From positions 313,765 through 377,764 of the forward strand of contig NZ_JH725094.1 in NCBI RefSeq assembly GCF_000278155.1: DNA of 64,000 nucleotides, written 5' to 3'. The notes beneath the pieces are model-generated. The model saw nothing but the letters and a program-made list of their open reading frames with translations. It searched no databases and had not been told where the DNA came from. The DNA comes from Bartonella doshiae NCTC 12862 = ATCC 700133. GTDB taxonomy: Bacteria > Pseudomonadota > Alphaproteobacteria > Rhizobiales > Rhizobiaceae. Below, piece by piece: positions 1 through 11,370 of this stretch (positions within the stretch are counted from its first letter, which is position 1; each line of letters starts with the position of its first letter). The position numbers were made by a program, and so were the translations under genes.

Positions 1-347
1 CCTCGACGCCCTGTTAATTCTGCCATAACACCACGTGGACTCATTCCAACCGCCAACATATGGCCATGATCACGATAAGACGTGATAACTTGATCCCCTT
101 CTTTTGATGCCTTCAGCGTTCCAATAACAACAGCTTCTTGACCAATATAAAGATGGCAAAAACCACCAATAAGCCCCATCCCATAAAGCTGACCTGCTTT
201 TTCTTCAAAACGACGAATTAAAAGCATCTCGCGATAAACACCAATCTCTTCTTCTTTCGTGAAACTAGCTCTTTGTGCTCTCTTTGTGGTATTTGATAAT
301 GCTGTATGCACTACCGACGCAGAATTTTTTTTAGACCGTTCTGCCAT
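1..347 (-). CDS. pdhA: Pyruvate dehydrogenase E1 component subunit alpha (N-terminal part)
   Basis: The reading frame starts at the ATG at 345-347 and runs off the left edge of the window, so only about 115 N-terminal residues are present. The translation contains the E1-alpha core start (EIGVYREMLLIRRFEEK, then GGFCHLYIGQEA and SYRDHGHML), which belongs to the thiamine diphosphate-dependent decarboxylating subunit of the pyruvate dehydrogenase complex. It follows the FtsB-like gene and eno on the same strand, the usual alphaproteobacterial order. The first ~30 residues are a poorly conserved extension. Confidence 0.95.
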   Translation of the reverse strand, partial: MAERSKKNSASVVHTALSNTTKRAQRASFTKEEEIGVYREMLLIRRFEEKAGQLYGMGLIGGFCHLYIGQEAVVIGTLKASKEGDQVITSYRDHGHMLAVGMSPRGVMAELTGRR

Positions 348-475
348 AATAAACTCCCTGTTATGATTATTTAGAAATAACCTTTACGAACAAAAGTTAC
401 AAGCATTATCAATCAGCGCAAATAATATCATAGGCAATTGTTTTAAAATATTTTTTTTAATTACGTGACTTATAA

Positions 476-805
476 TTAATTTTTAATATCGCTGAAAGGA
501 GTTAAAATTGTCAATTCATTTGGCTTGGAAACGTTTAAATTTTTCCGAGCATATTCATCCAACATATCCTTTTCAATATGCCCATTACGTAAAAGAGAAA
601 TACGTTTTTCAATAGATATCCGCTCAGCTTCTACGTTATGAAGTTCCTCTTCTAATTCTATAATATGTTGATTAACTTCACTGCGTGAATACAACCCATA
701 TGAACCATGATAAATATGATAACTGAAATAGCTTAGAACTCCCACAGTCATAAGTGGGAGTACAAAACGTATTTTAATTGATCTGCGTTTCTGTTTTGTC
801 CACAT
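476..805 (-). CDS. FtsB/DivIC-family septum formation initiator
   Basis: A 109-residue bitopic membrane protein. It has a short basic N-terminus (WTKQKRRSIKIRF), one membrane helix at about residues 14-32, then a periplasmic coiled coil (about 43-75, rich in E, I and L: IIELEEELHNVEAERISIE). This is the layout of the FtsB/DivIC family, which bridges FtsL and FtsQ in the divisome. The gene lies between eno and pdhA on the same strand, the conserved alphaproteobacterial location. I identify the family from architecture and position, since sequence conservation in this family is low. Confidence 0.85.
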   Translation of the reverse strand: MWTKQKRRSIKIRFVLPLMTVGVLSYFSYHIYHGSYGLYSRSEVNQHIIELEEELHNVEAERISIEKRISLLRNGHIEKDMLDEYARKNLNVSKPNELTILTPFSDIKN

Positions 806-984
806 AAAATCGCACAGTTTTCATAGCATATTTTTTTTAATGTCTGCCCCAACTATGCATAATTTTTATTAATACCTTATTACTAAATCCATATACACAA
901 AAAATTTGTTGTTACACGCTGGATACTCCTGCCACAACAAAGACATGCGACATTGCCTATTTATATCACAATATTTAGTATTTC

Positions 985-1389
985 CTAATTTGTAACTTTA
1001 TGCCCATCTTTGTCAGTAAAATTCCCTGTTAAAATGAGTATAAAATCAATAATGGACCAAATCCCTGTAATAAATAATCCAAATAATGATATAGATAAAA
1101 TAAGCATTAAAGCACCAGTCCAAACTTTACCAACCATAAAGCGATGAACTCCAAATATACCAGCAAACCAACAAATGAATGCAATCATTACTTTTTTGTG
1201 CCCTGAATCCTGTTTTAACAGCGGAAAAACCGAATTTATAACACCATCTTCACACACAAAATCAACATGATCACCCACTTTTGGTGGTTTTTTTCCTAAC
1301 CAGTCCCAAGTCGCAAATTGGTAACGCTTACAATCATCACCTGAAACAAGATAAGTCCCTTGATCCTGACTAATAATCACACCTCTCAT
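985..1389 (-). CDS. TM2 domain-containing membrane protein
   Basis: About 134 residues from the ATG at 1387-1389, which has AGGTGG just upstream; a GTG nine bases earlier is the alternative start. The N-terminal ~60 residues are a small soluble domain (VIISQDQGTYLVSGDD, then PPKVGDHVDFVCEDG) that looks like a beta-rich OB-type fold. The C-terminal half is a TM2 domain: two hydrophobic helices with the characteristic FGVHRFMVGK turn and a closing SIIDFILIL segment. TM2 proteins have no agreed function. It sits between eno and the FtsB-like gene and may be an accessory insertion there. Confidence 0.8.
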   Translation of the reverse strand: MRGVIISQDQGTYLVSGDDCKRYQFATWDWLGKKPPKVGDHVDFVCEDGVINSVFPLLKQDSGHKKVMIAFICWFAGIFGVHRFMVGKVWTGALMLILSISLFGLFITGIWSIIDFILILTGNFTDKDGHKVTN

Positions 1390-1506
1390 CTTTACCACCT
1401 ATAAAACTGCTGCTTACATGCCATTGATAAAACAGTTGAATCTAACAATCACATTCAAATGGCACCAGAATCTTAAAGAAAAACTGATATCCTATGCCTA
1501 TAAAAA

Positions 1507-3113
<1,607 letters not shown>

Positions 3114-4742
3114 CTAAACCAATCTACTCTGTTCTACAGTAGCTTCAATGAAAGAAGAAAAAAGTGGATGCGGATCAAATGGACGCGATTTCAGTTCTGG
3201 GTGATATTGAACACCAATGAACCAGGGATGATCTATATATTCTATTGCTTCTGGCAAAATACCATCTGGAGACATCCCAGAAAAAATCAATCCACACTTC
3301 TCTAGCTTATCTTTATAGTCAATATTCACTTCATAACGATGACGATGCCGCTCACAAATCCTAGTCATCCCATAAATTTTGGCAATATGGCTGCCTTCCT
3401 TTAGTTCCGCAGTAAAAGCACCAAGACGCATCGTGCCACCAAGATTCTCACATTTTGTGCGTTTCTCAAGAACATCTCCTTTAAGCCATTCTGTCATTAA
3501 ACCTACAATTGGATTCTTTGTTTCGCAAAATTCACTCGATGAAGCATTTTCAATATGCGCAATATTACGTGCAACCTCTATACATGCTAATTGCATACCA
3601 AAACAAATTCCTAAAAATGGAATTCTACGCTCCCGTGCAAATTGAATTGCTCGAATTTTACCTTCTGCACCACGTGCCCCAAAAGCACCAGGAACCAAAA
3701 TACCGTGAACTTTTTGTAAATAAGATGCTGGATCTTCTCTTTCAAAAAGCTCCGCTTCAATCCACTCAATATTCACCTTCACTTTATTAGCCAACCCACC
3801 ATGTGCAATCGCCTCGATAAGAGATTTATAAGCATCTTTCAAGCCGGTATACTTTCCAACGACTGCAATCACAACCTCCCCTTCAGGATGATGAATTCGA
3901 TGCGTAATATCCTCCCAACGATCCATTTTTGGCTTAGGTTCCGGATCAATTCCAAAAGCAGAAAGAACTTCCGAGTCCAAACCCTCTTTATGATATGCCA
4001 TGGGAACATCATAAATTGTTGGCATATCTAATGCTTGGATCACAGCACTTGGACGAACATTACAAAAAAGGGATAATTTGCTTCGTTCTGTTTCTGGAAT
4101 AGGGCGATCTGCACGTACCAAAAGAATATCAGGCGCAATGCCAATCGATTGCAACTCTTTAACGGAATGTTGTGTTGGTTTCGTTTTTAATTCACCTGCA
4201 GAAGGAATATAAGGCATCAATGTAAGATGCACATAAATAACAGTTTTTCTTGGCAATTCATTATGAATCTGACGAATCGCTTCAAGAAAAGGCATGGCCT
4301 CAATATCCCCAACCGTTCCTCCTATTTCACACAAAACAAAGTCAAATTCCTCGTTCCCAGTAGTAATGAATTTTTTAATTTCATCCGTAACATGAGGAAT
4401 AACCTGAACAGTCGCTCCCAAATAATCACCGCGTCGTTCTCGCTCAATAATATTACGATAAATACGCCCTGTTGTAATATTGTCTTGGCTATTTGCAAAA
4501 CGCCCAGTAAAACGCTCATAATGGCCAAGATCAAGATCTGTTTCAGCCCCATCATCGGTTACAAAAACCTCACCATGTTGATAAGGAGACATCGTACCTG
4601 GATCAACATTTAAATATGGATCAAGCTTGCGAAGCCGCACACTATACCCACGAGCCTGCAATAAAGCAGCTAACGCTGCCGCAGCGATACCTTTCCCAAG
4701 AGAAGAAACCACACCACCAGTAATAAAAACATAACGAGCCAT
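3114..4742 (-). CDS. pyrG: CTP synthase
   Basis: Aminates UTP to CTP with glutamine-derived ammonia. It is 542 residues, the usual length, with two domains. The N-terminal amidoligase starts [17 protein letters not shown], with the P-loop in the first 20 residues and the [13 protein letters not shown] and GGTVGDIE motifs. The C-terminal class I glutamine amidotransferase carries the nucleophile Cys in FLGICFGMQ and the His-Glu pair in QYHPEL. Start and end agree with the family. Upstream secG and tpiA are co-oriented. Confidence 0.97.
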   Translation of the reverse strand: MARYVFITGGVVSSLGKGIAAAALAALLQARGYSVRLRKLDPYLNVDPGTMSPYQHGEVFVTDDGAETDLDLGHYERFTGRFANSQDNITTGRIYRNIIERERRGDYLGATVQVIPHVTDEIKKFITTGNEEFDFVLCEIGGTVGDIEAMPFLEAIRQIHNELPRKTVIYVHLTLMPYIPSAGELKTKPTQHSVKELQSIGIAPDILLVRADRPIPETERSKLSLFCNVRPSAVIQALDMPTIYDVPMAYHKEGLDSEVLSAFGIDPEPKPKMDRWEDITHRIHHPEGEVVIAVVGKYTGLKDAYKSLIEAIAHGGLANKVKVNIEWIEAELFEREDPASYLQKVHGILVPGAFGARGAEGKIRAIQFARERRIPFLGICFGMQLACIEVARNIAHIENASSSEFCETKNPIVGLMTEWLKGDVLEKRTKCENLGGTMRLGAFTAELKEGSHIAKIYGMTRICERHRHRYEVNIDYKDKLEKCGLIFSGMSPDGILPEAIEYIDHPWFIGVQYHPELKSRPFDPHPLFSSFIEATVEQSRLV

Positions 4743-4871
4743 GGGCTTATGGTGATAAGCATTTTATCACAACTTTTCCAGCAAAAAATACAAAAAAAAA
4801 CAATTTTTCTTCTAAAAAATAAAGAAAGGTAAAAAATCACCTTTTTAAAAATCTAATATCTTTTGAAAAAA

Positions 4872-5327
4872 CTATTTTGCTCCATGATCAGGAAGCGCAT
4901 TTTCAATGGGTTGTGGAACTGGATTTTCAACAGAAGGCACTGTAGGTTTGTTTTGTTCCTGAGATGGAACTGAAACACCACCTAATTGCTCAATAATAGA
5001 AGGCTGAGTCTCACTATTCAATGAAGGTGCTGCTTCCGAGGCCTCTTTCTTCAAAGAATTTTGTTCTGAATTAACCGGTATACGCTTAAGAATATCAGAA
5101 CTGGTGTTTGATATATTTCCAACAATGATAAGTCCAATGGATAGCGCAAAGAAACAACATGCAAGTATAGCTGTCAAACGCGTTAATGCGTTTTTAGTAC
5201 CGCGTGTTCTCATCAGCCCTGAACCACTACTCACACCAAGTCCACCGCCTTCTGAAGGTTGAATCAATACAACACAAACTAAAGCGATAACAACCAAAAA
5301 ATGAATAACAATAAGTACTGTTTGCAT
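4872..5327 (-). CDS. secG: Protein translocase subunit SecG
   Basis: A 151-residue inner-membrane protein. It has a first helix at about residues 3-22 (VLIVIHFLVVIALVCVVLIQ), the SecG loop (SEGGGLGVSSGSGLM, then RGTKNALTRLT), and a second helix at about 51-70. This is the small auxiliary subunit of the SecYEG channel. The C-terminal half (about 75-151) is a Pro/Ser/Glu-rich tail, typical of alphaproteobacterial SecG and probably disordered. The gene lies between tpiA and pyrG, the conserved rhizobial order. Confidence 0.93.
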   Translation of the reverse strand: MQTVLIVIHFLVVIALVCVVLIQPSEGGGLGVSSGSGLMRTRGTKNALTRLTAILACCFFALSIGLIIVGNISNTSSDILKRIPVNSEQNSLKKEASEAAPSLNSETQPSIIEQLGGVSVPSQEQNKPTVPSVENPVPQPIENALPDHGAK

Positions 5328-5408
5328 AAATTTTGCTCTTTAAATAACTCTTTATGGCTATTTACACATAAATTGCACACAATCCAAGGGGAAACAAAGC
5401 TTCCTCTA

Positions 5409-6173
5409 TTATAATTTGCGATAAACATCACAAATAGTTAAAAAATCTGTCGCCTTTAAGCTTGCTCCACCTATCAGTGCTCCATTTACATGCGCAGTCC
5501 CCAAAAGCTCAAATGCATTGGATGGCTTTACTGATCCACCATAAAGCAATCGCATCTTATCTCCTTTATCACCAAAACGAGAGCGCATTTTATCACGAAT
5601 AAAACTATGTACTTTTGCAACATCTTCTGAAGTCGCCGTATTACCTGTACCTATAGCCCACACAGGTTCATAAGCGATAATCACATTTCCTGCAGTTGCA
5701 CCATCCGGCAAAGACTCCTCAAGCTGTCGTGCAAGCACATCCAGTACTTTATTACTTTTGTGCTCTTCCAATGTTTCACCAACACAAACAAGGGCAACAA
5801 GACCTGCTCGCCACGCCGCTTGCACTTTAGCGCGAACAATTGAATCATTTTCCTGATAAACTGAACGACGTTCTGAATGCCCAATAATGACATATTTTGC
5901 CCCTGCTTCTTTCAACATAAAAGCAGAAATATCTCCCGTATAAGGACCACTATCATCAAAATGACAATTTTGTCCCCCTAAAAGAAGATTCTCACCACTT
6001 AATGTATCGGAAGCACGTGACAAAAGCGTTGCAGGAACACAGATAAGCGCCTCAAATAAACGTCCTAGATCAGAACTAACGCCAGCAGCGATAGCACGGA
6101 GTTCCCCAAGCGATTCACTAGTTCCATTCATTTTCCAATTTCCAGCAATCAAAGGCCGAATATTTGGAGCCAT
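5409..6173 (-). CDS. tpiA: Triosephosphate isomerase
   Basis: Interconverts dihydroxyacetone phosphate and glyceraldehyde-3-phosphate. It is 254 residues, normal for the family. Active-site elements are all present: GNWKMNG (catalytic Lys), IIGHSERR (catalytic His), AYEPVWAIGTG (catalytic Glu and flexible loop 6), LYGGSVKPSN and the phosphate-binding GALIGGASL. It heads a co-oriented tpiA-secG-pyrG group and is divergent from the PpiD-like gene, so the 156-base gap at 6174-6329 should hold two outward promoters. Confidence 0.97.
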   Translation of the reverse strand: MAPNIRPLIAGNWKMNGTSESLGELRAIAAGVSSDLGRLFEALICVPATLLSRASDTLSGENLLLGGQNCHFDDSGPYTGDISAFMLKEAGAKYVIIGHSERRSVYQENDSIVRAKVQAAWRAGLVALVCVGETLEEHKSNKVLDVLARQLEESLPDGATAGNVIIAYEPVWAIGTGNTATSEDVAKVHSFIRDKMRSRFGDKGDKMRLLYGGSVKPSNAFELLGTAHVNGALIGGASLKATDFLTICDVYRKL

Positions 6174-6329
6174 GTTTTCACCTCAAAAGCTATCACAAAA
6201 CATTTTCTTTATTCTTAGGTATCAAATTATAAAACGAAAGCAAGTCTTTAAGCTTGCATCTTACGTATCTTTATTGCAAATTCTACCACTGCTTTGATGA
6301 TAACTTATGCTAATAAATGGAATTAAACG

Positions 6330-8219
6330 ATGCTTGACATCATACGAAATGCTACAAACTCTTGGATTTCTAGGTCTTTTCTTGCTATTTTACTCTTATG
6401 CTTCATTCTTTTATGGGGCATACCCCAGTTACATACAAAGGGTGAAAGAGATCTTATCACTTCTGGAGAATCAATAATAACTGTTGATGGTTATCGTCTC
6501 GCACTTGCTGATCAAAGCATAAATTTAGCGCTCGCTTCGAATCTTGGACGAATGTTTACACCCCATGAAATACAGCAATATAGAATTCCTGCTTTTGTTT
6601 TCAGTCAATTACAGCAGGATGTGTTATTTGATGAGCAGGCGCGTAAAATGAAAATTAATCTTTCAAAAGATGCAATAGCCCATATCATTGGTGCTGATAA
6701 CATATTTCAAGCGAATGGCGTCTTTAATCAAAATCTTTTTCGTAACTATCTTCAACAATTACATGTCAACGAAAGTAACTTCCTTGATTATTATACTAAA
6801 AAGAAAAAGCGTAATCAGATCATTTCAGCTTCATTGTCTGGGATGAAAGCACCCGATCTCTTTTATAAAGCATTAGCTCTCTATCAAGGAGAAACGCGTA
6901 CTGCTGATTATCTTATTATTAATCCAAATGAAAAGAAAACAATCGCGGACCCCAGTCACGAAACATTACAAAAATGGTTTGAAACTCATAAAAGTGAATT
7001 TCGTACTCCAGAATATCGCACCATCTCTTTATTATCTATGAAACCAGATGACTTTGTGAAACCAAAAGACATCTCCATAGAAGAAGCTAAAGCCTATTAT
7101 ACCCAAAATGCTTCACATTTTATAACACCTGAGAAACGAACAATTGAAGAATTACGATTCCCTACACGCGAAGCAGCTGATAATGCAGCAAAAAAAATAG
7201 CCGATGGACTAAGTTTTGAAGACTTAGTTAAAGCTGAAAAAAAGTCTCTCAAAGATATAACAAAAGGTCCCTTAGCAGAAAATGAATTTCCTAATCATTT
7301 GGCCTTGGAAGTTTTTGAGCTCAAACAAGGACAAGTCAGTGCTGTAATCAATGATTTAAAAGGCCCTGTTATCATTCGCGTGACACATATTGCACCTTCA
7401 GGTTCTATCCCCTTTGAAAATGTAGAGGAAAACATTCGCAAGACGCTTGCCAAAAATCGTGCTGCAGAGAACATGCGTAGCAATTATACAGCAATTGAAA
7501 ATGCACGTTTTGAAGGTGCTTCTTTCAATGAGCTTGCTGACCAATATAAATTGTCTTTACGTACAATGACCCTTGATAAAACAGGAAAAACAATTGAAGG
7601 TGTAATGCTCACGGATTTGCCTCACAAAGACACGTTATTAAACTCTATCTATCAATCAAACGAAGGAGCTGATCTTGATCCGCTCTCTCTTCAAGATGGT
7701 GGATATCTTTGGTATAAAATAGATGCAATCATACCTGCCCGTGATAAAACACTTGAAGAAGCTAAGAAAGACGCACTTTCCCAATGGAAAAATGAAGAAA
7801 TCCAACGCCTTCTTGATGAAAAAGCCGCAGATGCTCTCAAACAACTCACTGAAGGAAAAAGCCTTATTTCTCTTGCTCATACTCTTGGCGTTACAATAAA
7901 CACAACAAAAGCCCTACGGCGCCAAGACTCATCTGAAATCCTTGGATCTGAAGGTATGAGAGCATTATTTTCTGGCGCAAAAGGCCATTACGGTGTAGTA
8001 AAAGGTTCGGATGCAAAAAACCGTATCGTTTATCAAATAAAGTCTATAACTATGCCTAAAGACACCACTGCTCACACCCTGTCTCCCGATATTCGTACCA
8101 ATATAGATATGATGATAAGAGAAGACTTAAAGCTAGAAATGCTACAAGTTGCTAATAAGGAAAACCCTTTGGAAATTAATAATAATAATTATAATAAAAT
8201 TTTTAATGCTCCCCAATAA
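6330..8219 (+). CDS. PpiD-like periplasmic peptidyl-prolyl isomerase/chaperone (SurA_N domain)
   Basis: 629 residues. A short cytoplasmic N-terminus (LDIIRNATNSWISRSF) and one membrane helix (about 17-33) anchor the protein. Next comes a SurA_N-type chaperone domain (about 40-200), then a parvulin domain around residues 235-360 (EKRTIEELRFPTREAADNAA, then GPLAENEFPNHLALEVFELK). The C-terminal half is helical. This is the PpiD architecture: an inner-membrane foldase acting at the Sec exit. Its position divergent from tpiA is the standard rhizobial one. The trp genes that follow it in relatives are absent; a gene-free stretch follows instead. Confidence 0.9.
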   Translation: MLDIIRNATNSWISRSFLAILLLCFILLWGIPQLHTKGERDLITSGESIITVDGYRLALADQSINLALASNLGRMFTPHEIQQYRIPAFVFSQLQQDVLFDEQARKMKINLSKDAIAHIIGADNIFQANGVFNQNLFRNYLQQLHVNESNFLDYYTKKKKRNQIISASLSGMKAPDLFYKALALYQGETRTADYLIINPNEKKTIADPSHETLQKWFETHKSEFRTPEYRTISLLSMKPDDFVKPKDISIEEAKAYYTQNASHFITPEKRTIEELRFPTREAADNAAKKIADGLSFEDLVKAEKKSLKDITKGPLAENEFPNHLALEVFELKQGQVSAVINDLKGPVIIRVTHIAPSGSIPFENVEENIRKTLAKNRAAENMRSNYTAIENARFEGASFNELADQYKLSLRTMTLDKTGKTIEGVMLTDLPHKDTLLNSIYQSNEGADLDPLSLQDGGYLWYKIDAIIPARDKTLEEAKKDALSQWKNEEIQRLLDEKAADALKQLTEGKSLISLAHTLGVTINTTKALRRQDSSEILGSEGMRALFSGAKGHYGVVKGSDAKNRIVYQIKSITMPKDTTAHTLSPDIRTNIDMMIREDLKLEMLQVANKENPLEINNNNYNKIFNAPQ

Positions 8220-8901
8220 AAATGCTGCAAATAGTTTTTAATATTTACTTGTTCAAGCCTAAAAGTTCACCAATAGTTAAAAAGTGAGAGAGTTTTTTTC
8301 TTTTTTCACTTTTTCTGTAAAAAAATCTATATAAATTATTAAGTTCTTTTGCAAATTTTCAATTTTTTTGGAAAATCACACGTAAATTTGAAAGATCGCT
8401 TATGATACTAAAATAAAAGATGCTACCCATCTGAATTATCCTTTAAATTTTTTTATAAAAGTTGGTAATTCAATTATGATGTTCCATAGTTTATTCGTAA
8501 TATCTATTCATAGTCGCAAACTTTGCTATAGCCTGTAAAGGTAAAGTTTCTCATAAAAAAAGGCTACGTTTCATCAGATATTATAACATCTGCTCTCTTT
8601 TTCAAATCACTGAATATGAAATTCAAAATGTCATAAATCAGATAGATTTTATTTTATCTTATCTACGCACCGTCAGATACGACGCACTGCATAAAATGTA
8701 CAAGCTAGCCAATGAATATGTATAACTTCCAATATGATAAGTAAAATTCTCTGTTTTAAGATCATCGCAACCAACCCATCAGCTTATTTAAAAATAGAAA
8801 AAAACGAATTAGAATCACAATATTACTTTTATCTTCAATAAAAAAATCCATTCCCATTTTTGCTGTTTCTTTAATTTCCTTTCATTTTTTATAGTTTTGT
8901 T
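8220..8901. other. Gene-free region of about 680 bases
   Basis: No reading frame of 60 codons on either strand and no tRNA-like fold apparent. Apart from the hairpin at 8279-8314 I see nothing. In related genera trpDC, moa genes and lexA follow the PpiD gene, so this is probably a decayed or deleted segment (inference from gene order). Confidence 0.5.
8279..8314 (+). terminator. Terminator-like hairpin after the PpiD-like gene
   Basis: Inverted repeat AAAAAGTGA (8279-8287) with TCACTTTTT (8306-8314), 18-base loop, 60 bases after the stop codon. The T tract is part of the stem. The loop is long, so this is a weak candidate. Confidence 0.4.
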
Positions 8902-9762
8902 CTATAATGGTTTCGGGAGGTTACTGCTCATTGCTGCTTTTGTTATCAACCAATAGCGATGAAGCAAAGGTAAAGTTGTATTTTCTTGAAAAACTTCTGC
9001 TCCCATCTGTAACGATTTTTGAAGGGACGCTGGTATAATTGCCAGTGGAAGGAATGCTGGTTTAAGTGTTCTAGGCAAAGTACCAAAGTGCTTATAAAAC
9101 TTGGTATAATGATCTTGCGATAAAGCGACTATAGCTTCAATTATATGGCGTTTTTGTACATCACTAACATGGTTAGCCTCTAACTCATCCCTCTCCACCG
9201 CAACAGCTTTGAGTACATCAGCAGGTAAATAATAGTGATATCGTGATCGCATAAATGACAAAAGACGCAATACACCGCTTAATCCCTGAGCAACTCCTCC
9301 ATGTTTATAAGCATCTGTAAAATTTTGTGCAGCCTCAAAATCCAATATCTGACAAGAAAGCTGCAAAATTATACTTGCGGTTTCAGCACAATAAGATTCG
9401 AGATCGCAAAGAGTTGCTATTGGGTTGTGATAGAGATCCAAAATTTGAGCATCACAATAACGTAAAAAATCTGTCTTAGATAAGTTAAAGAGAGTCATCG
9501 CTGCAACTAAATCACTTAAAATTGGATTATTTTCGCTTTTTTGTATTTCACCATCAGCGATAGAATCATACCACCAGCGTAACCTTATTTCACCAATAAG
9601 CGGATCATGCACACTTTCGCGAATACGGGAAACCTCTGCATTAAAAGCATAAAGTGCAGCCAGTGCTCTGCGCTTTTTTTTAGGTGCAAATAAAACCGAT
9701 ATATAACGATCGCGATCTGTAGCACGTAAAATATCAAAACAGTAAGGAAGAAAATTTATCAT
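8902..9762 (-). CDS. Squalene/phytoene synthase family protein, NDUFAF6-like
   Basis: 286 residues of the trans-isoprenyl diphosphate synthase fold. The motif AFNAEVSRIRESV, then GEIRLRWWYDSI (about residues 40-70), resembles mitochondrial NDUFAF6, a complex I assembly factor. The classical double DxxxD prenyl-diphosphate sites are not obvious, so a true carotenoid or squalene synthase role is unlikely. In rhizobia this gene normally lies beside the Mth938/NDUFAF3-like gene, which here sits 13 kb away at 23032, beyond the fha island. Function in complex I assembly is inferred from homology and neighbourhood. Confidence 0.8.
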   Translation of the reverse strand: MINFLPYCFDILRATDRDRYISVLFAPKKKRRALAALYAFNAEVSRIRESVHDPLIGEIRLRWWYDSIADGEIQKSENNPILSDLVAAMTLFNLSKTDFLRYCDAQILDLYHNPIATLCDLESYCAETASIILQLSCQILDFEAAQNFTDAYKHGGVAQGLSGVLRLLSFMRSRYHYYLPADVLKAVAVERDELEANHVSDVQKRHIIEAIVALSQDHYTKFYKHFGTLPRTLKPAFLPLAIIPASLQKSLQMGAEVFQENTTLPLLHRYWLITKAAMSSNLPKPL

Positions 9763-9961
9763 TCTACCGTAACAGTAACCTACTTTTTTAAAAAAATTAA
9801 TAATTTGTTTTGATTTATATTTTCAAACACAGGAGATATATAAATAAAAGTAAAAGAAGAGGATTTTTTAGCTATACCAGATATCCTAAAGTATCTCGAC
9901 TTCTAACTTTCTGCTGTCTCAGTAAATCCATACTAGACTTCTCCTACATCCCTAAGATGAT

Positions 9962-10034
9962 ATGGAAGATGTGCCTATATGTCTAACCGTGCTTAAGAAA
10001 GCTATTCCACTCAAATATTTTAAGATTTTTTCAT
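9962..10034 (-). pseudogene. 5' remnant of a fourth cysteine-rich lipoprotein gene
   Basis: Reading leftward from an ATG at 10032-10034, the DNA matches the start of the intact lipoprotein gene at 11196. One A is missing in the early A run, so the frame stops after MKKS. With the lost base restored it would read MKKILKYLSGIAFLS, the family's signal peptide. Homology fades soon after, and no lipobox or cysteine pattern follows. The sequence just upstream (10035-10200) also matches the leader of the 11196 gene, including the ribosome binding site CCTCC on the plus strand. This is the end of a decaying tandem array. Confidence 0.75.
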
Positions 10035-10212
10035 TTTCCACCTCCTTCAATGGGGTTGTTTACAATAAGAAGGCTCGTAAGCCTGTTGATATTTGTGTCT
10101 CCACTTCCCAAGACAATTCAGGACTGAATGAGAGAGTGGATTGAGAAAACAATCCCGCACAGGCAAGCGAAGGCAAGGATGGCGCATTTTTGATCATCAC
10201 AAACAACAAAAC

Positions 10213-10617
10213 TTAAGGCTGGCATTCAGGTTTATTTTTGTATGTTTGACAATAAACACTATTTAGACGCTTCTTTACACTGCGCTGAGGGATGACAGCA
10301 CCTGGCACACAAATCGGAAGATCTTCGGCATTATAATTTCTACACCGACTTCTCCACTCCCATCCTAGTTTACTATGAAAACCTGCTTGGGTTAAGCATG
10401 CATAAATAGATGTATTCGCATTTATGCTTAACTCTCTATAATCCATCATATAATCATCATGAGGGTTCAGCATTCCACACTCTAATAGTGCTTTTTTAAT
10501 CTCAATCTTATCTTCTCCTAGCTTCTCTAATACGTCCACAGCCTGGTGAGGACCTGGAAAACATCCAGCTATAATAAACAAAGCCAATCCACCCAATAAC
10601 TTTAAAGTTGTTTTCAT
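10213..10617 (-). CDS. Cysteine-rich lipoprotein, paralog A (putative immunity family)
   Basis: 134 residues with a lipoprotein signal peptide (TTLKLLGGLALFIIAGC, lipidated Cys19). The mature part shares a pattern with its two neighbours: ALLECGM, an ACLTQAGF motif, PIC followed by PGAVIPQRSVKKRLNS, and a final pair of cysteines ending PECQP. The even number of mature cysteines suggests disulfides in the periplasm. Residue +2 is Phe, not Asp, so outer-membrane sorting is possible. I do not recognise a named family. Position downstream of the FhaB-like gene suggests immunity or an orphan immunity copy (inference). It is the most divergent of the three. Confidence 0.75.
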   Translation of the reverse strand: MKTTLKLLGGLALFIIAGCFPGPHQAVDVLEKLGEDKIEIKKALLECGMLNPHDDYMMDYRELSINANTSIYACLTQAGFHSKLGWEWRSRCRNYNAEDLPICVPGAVIPQRSVKKRLNSVYCQTYKNKPECQP

Positions 10618-10794
10618 TTTTCCTCTCCTTCAATGATTTTTTACAATAAGATTGCTTATAAGCTTGTTGATGTTTTATATTCCTCTGTCCATACCAATTT
10701 GAAACATGTTGAGTGTAGATACAATCGGCCCACACACTTATGCAAAAGATAAGGAGAACTAAGGATTACTCTTAATCATATCAACATCAAAAAA

Positions 10795-11196
10795 CTACGG
10801 TAGACATTCAGGCTTGTTTCTATTTCTTTTACAATGGGGACTGTTCAAACGTTTCTTAACACTTCTTTGAGGAATGAGAGCACCTGAATGACAAATCGGA
10901 AAACGAGCATCAAAAAACTCACACGAACTCAAATATCCGGACTTATATCTAAAACCTGCTTGAACCATGCAAGCTTCAATTAATGCGTTCGCATTTCCGT
11001 CTAACTTTCTGTTGTATTCATCACGATTATAAGGTGTTGGCATGCCACATTCTAACAGCGCTTTCCCTATATCAATTGTATTTGCACCAGGCTTATCCCA
11101 TAATTCCCAAGCTGATAAGGGAACCTCAGCTTTATACTCACATCCAGCTATACTTAACAGAGCTATGCAACTCAACAGTTTTAAGATTTTCTTCAT
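10795..11196 (-). CDS. Cysteine-rich lipoprotein, paralog B (putative immunity family)
   Basis: 133 residues from the ATG at 11194-11196, which has a strong GGAGGGGG ribosome binding site; a longer frame beginning five codons earlier would read through that site. Signal peptide with lipobox SIAGC (Cys19). The mature protein has the family motifs ALLECGMPTPYN, ACMVQAGF, FPICHSGALIPQRSVKKRLNS and terminal PECLP. Its upstream leader is repeated at 10035-10200 upstream of the broken copy, so gene and leader duplicated as one unit. Function unknown; immunity against the neighbouring exoprotein domain is inferred. Confidence 0.78.
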   Translation of the reverse strand: MKKILKLLSCIALLSIAGCEYKAEVPLSAWELWDKPGANTIDIGKALLECGMPTPYNRDEYNRKLDGNANALIEACMVQAGFRYKSGYLSSCEFFDARFPICHSGALIPQRSVKKRLNSPHCKRNRNKPECLP

Positions 11197-11370
11197 TTCC
11201 CCCTCCTTCAATGGGTTTGTTTACGATGAGAAAGCTCATAAGTTTGTTGATATTTATGCCTCCACTTCCAAAACAGTTCAGGACTGAATGAGAAAGTGGA
11301 TTGAGGAAACAACCCCGCCATTCTAAGAGAATGGTAAGGATGGGGGATTGTTGATCATCACAAGCAAGAC

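Noticed and set aside
4227-4613. Open frame of 128 codons on the plus strand
   Set aside because: It lies antisense within pyrG, has no ribosome site and no recognisable protein features; a shadow of the real gene.
8902-9762. Carotenoid or hopanoid pathway gene
   Set aside because: The protein family includes phytoene and squalene synthases, but the motifs resemble NDUFAF6 and there are no other isoprenoid genes nearby.
10983-11291. Plus-strand frames over the lipoprotein genes and their leaders
   Set aside because: They are antisense to the signal peptide and leader of the intact lipoprotein gene. Their similarity to the plus-strand frame at 9962-10144 simply reflects the duplicated DNA.
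11318-11334. Hairpin CCATTCT/AGAATGG after the coupled lipoprotein gene
   Set aside because: Only 7 bases of stem and no T run; not strong enough to call a terminator.
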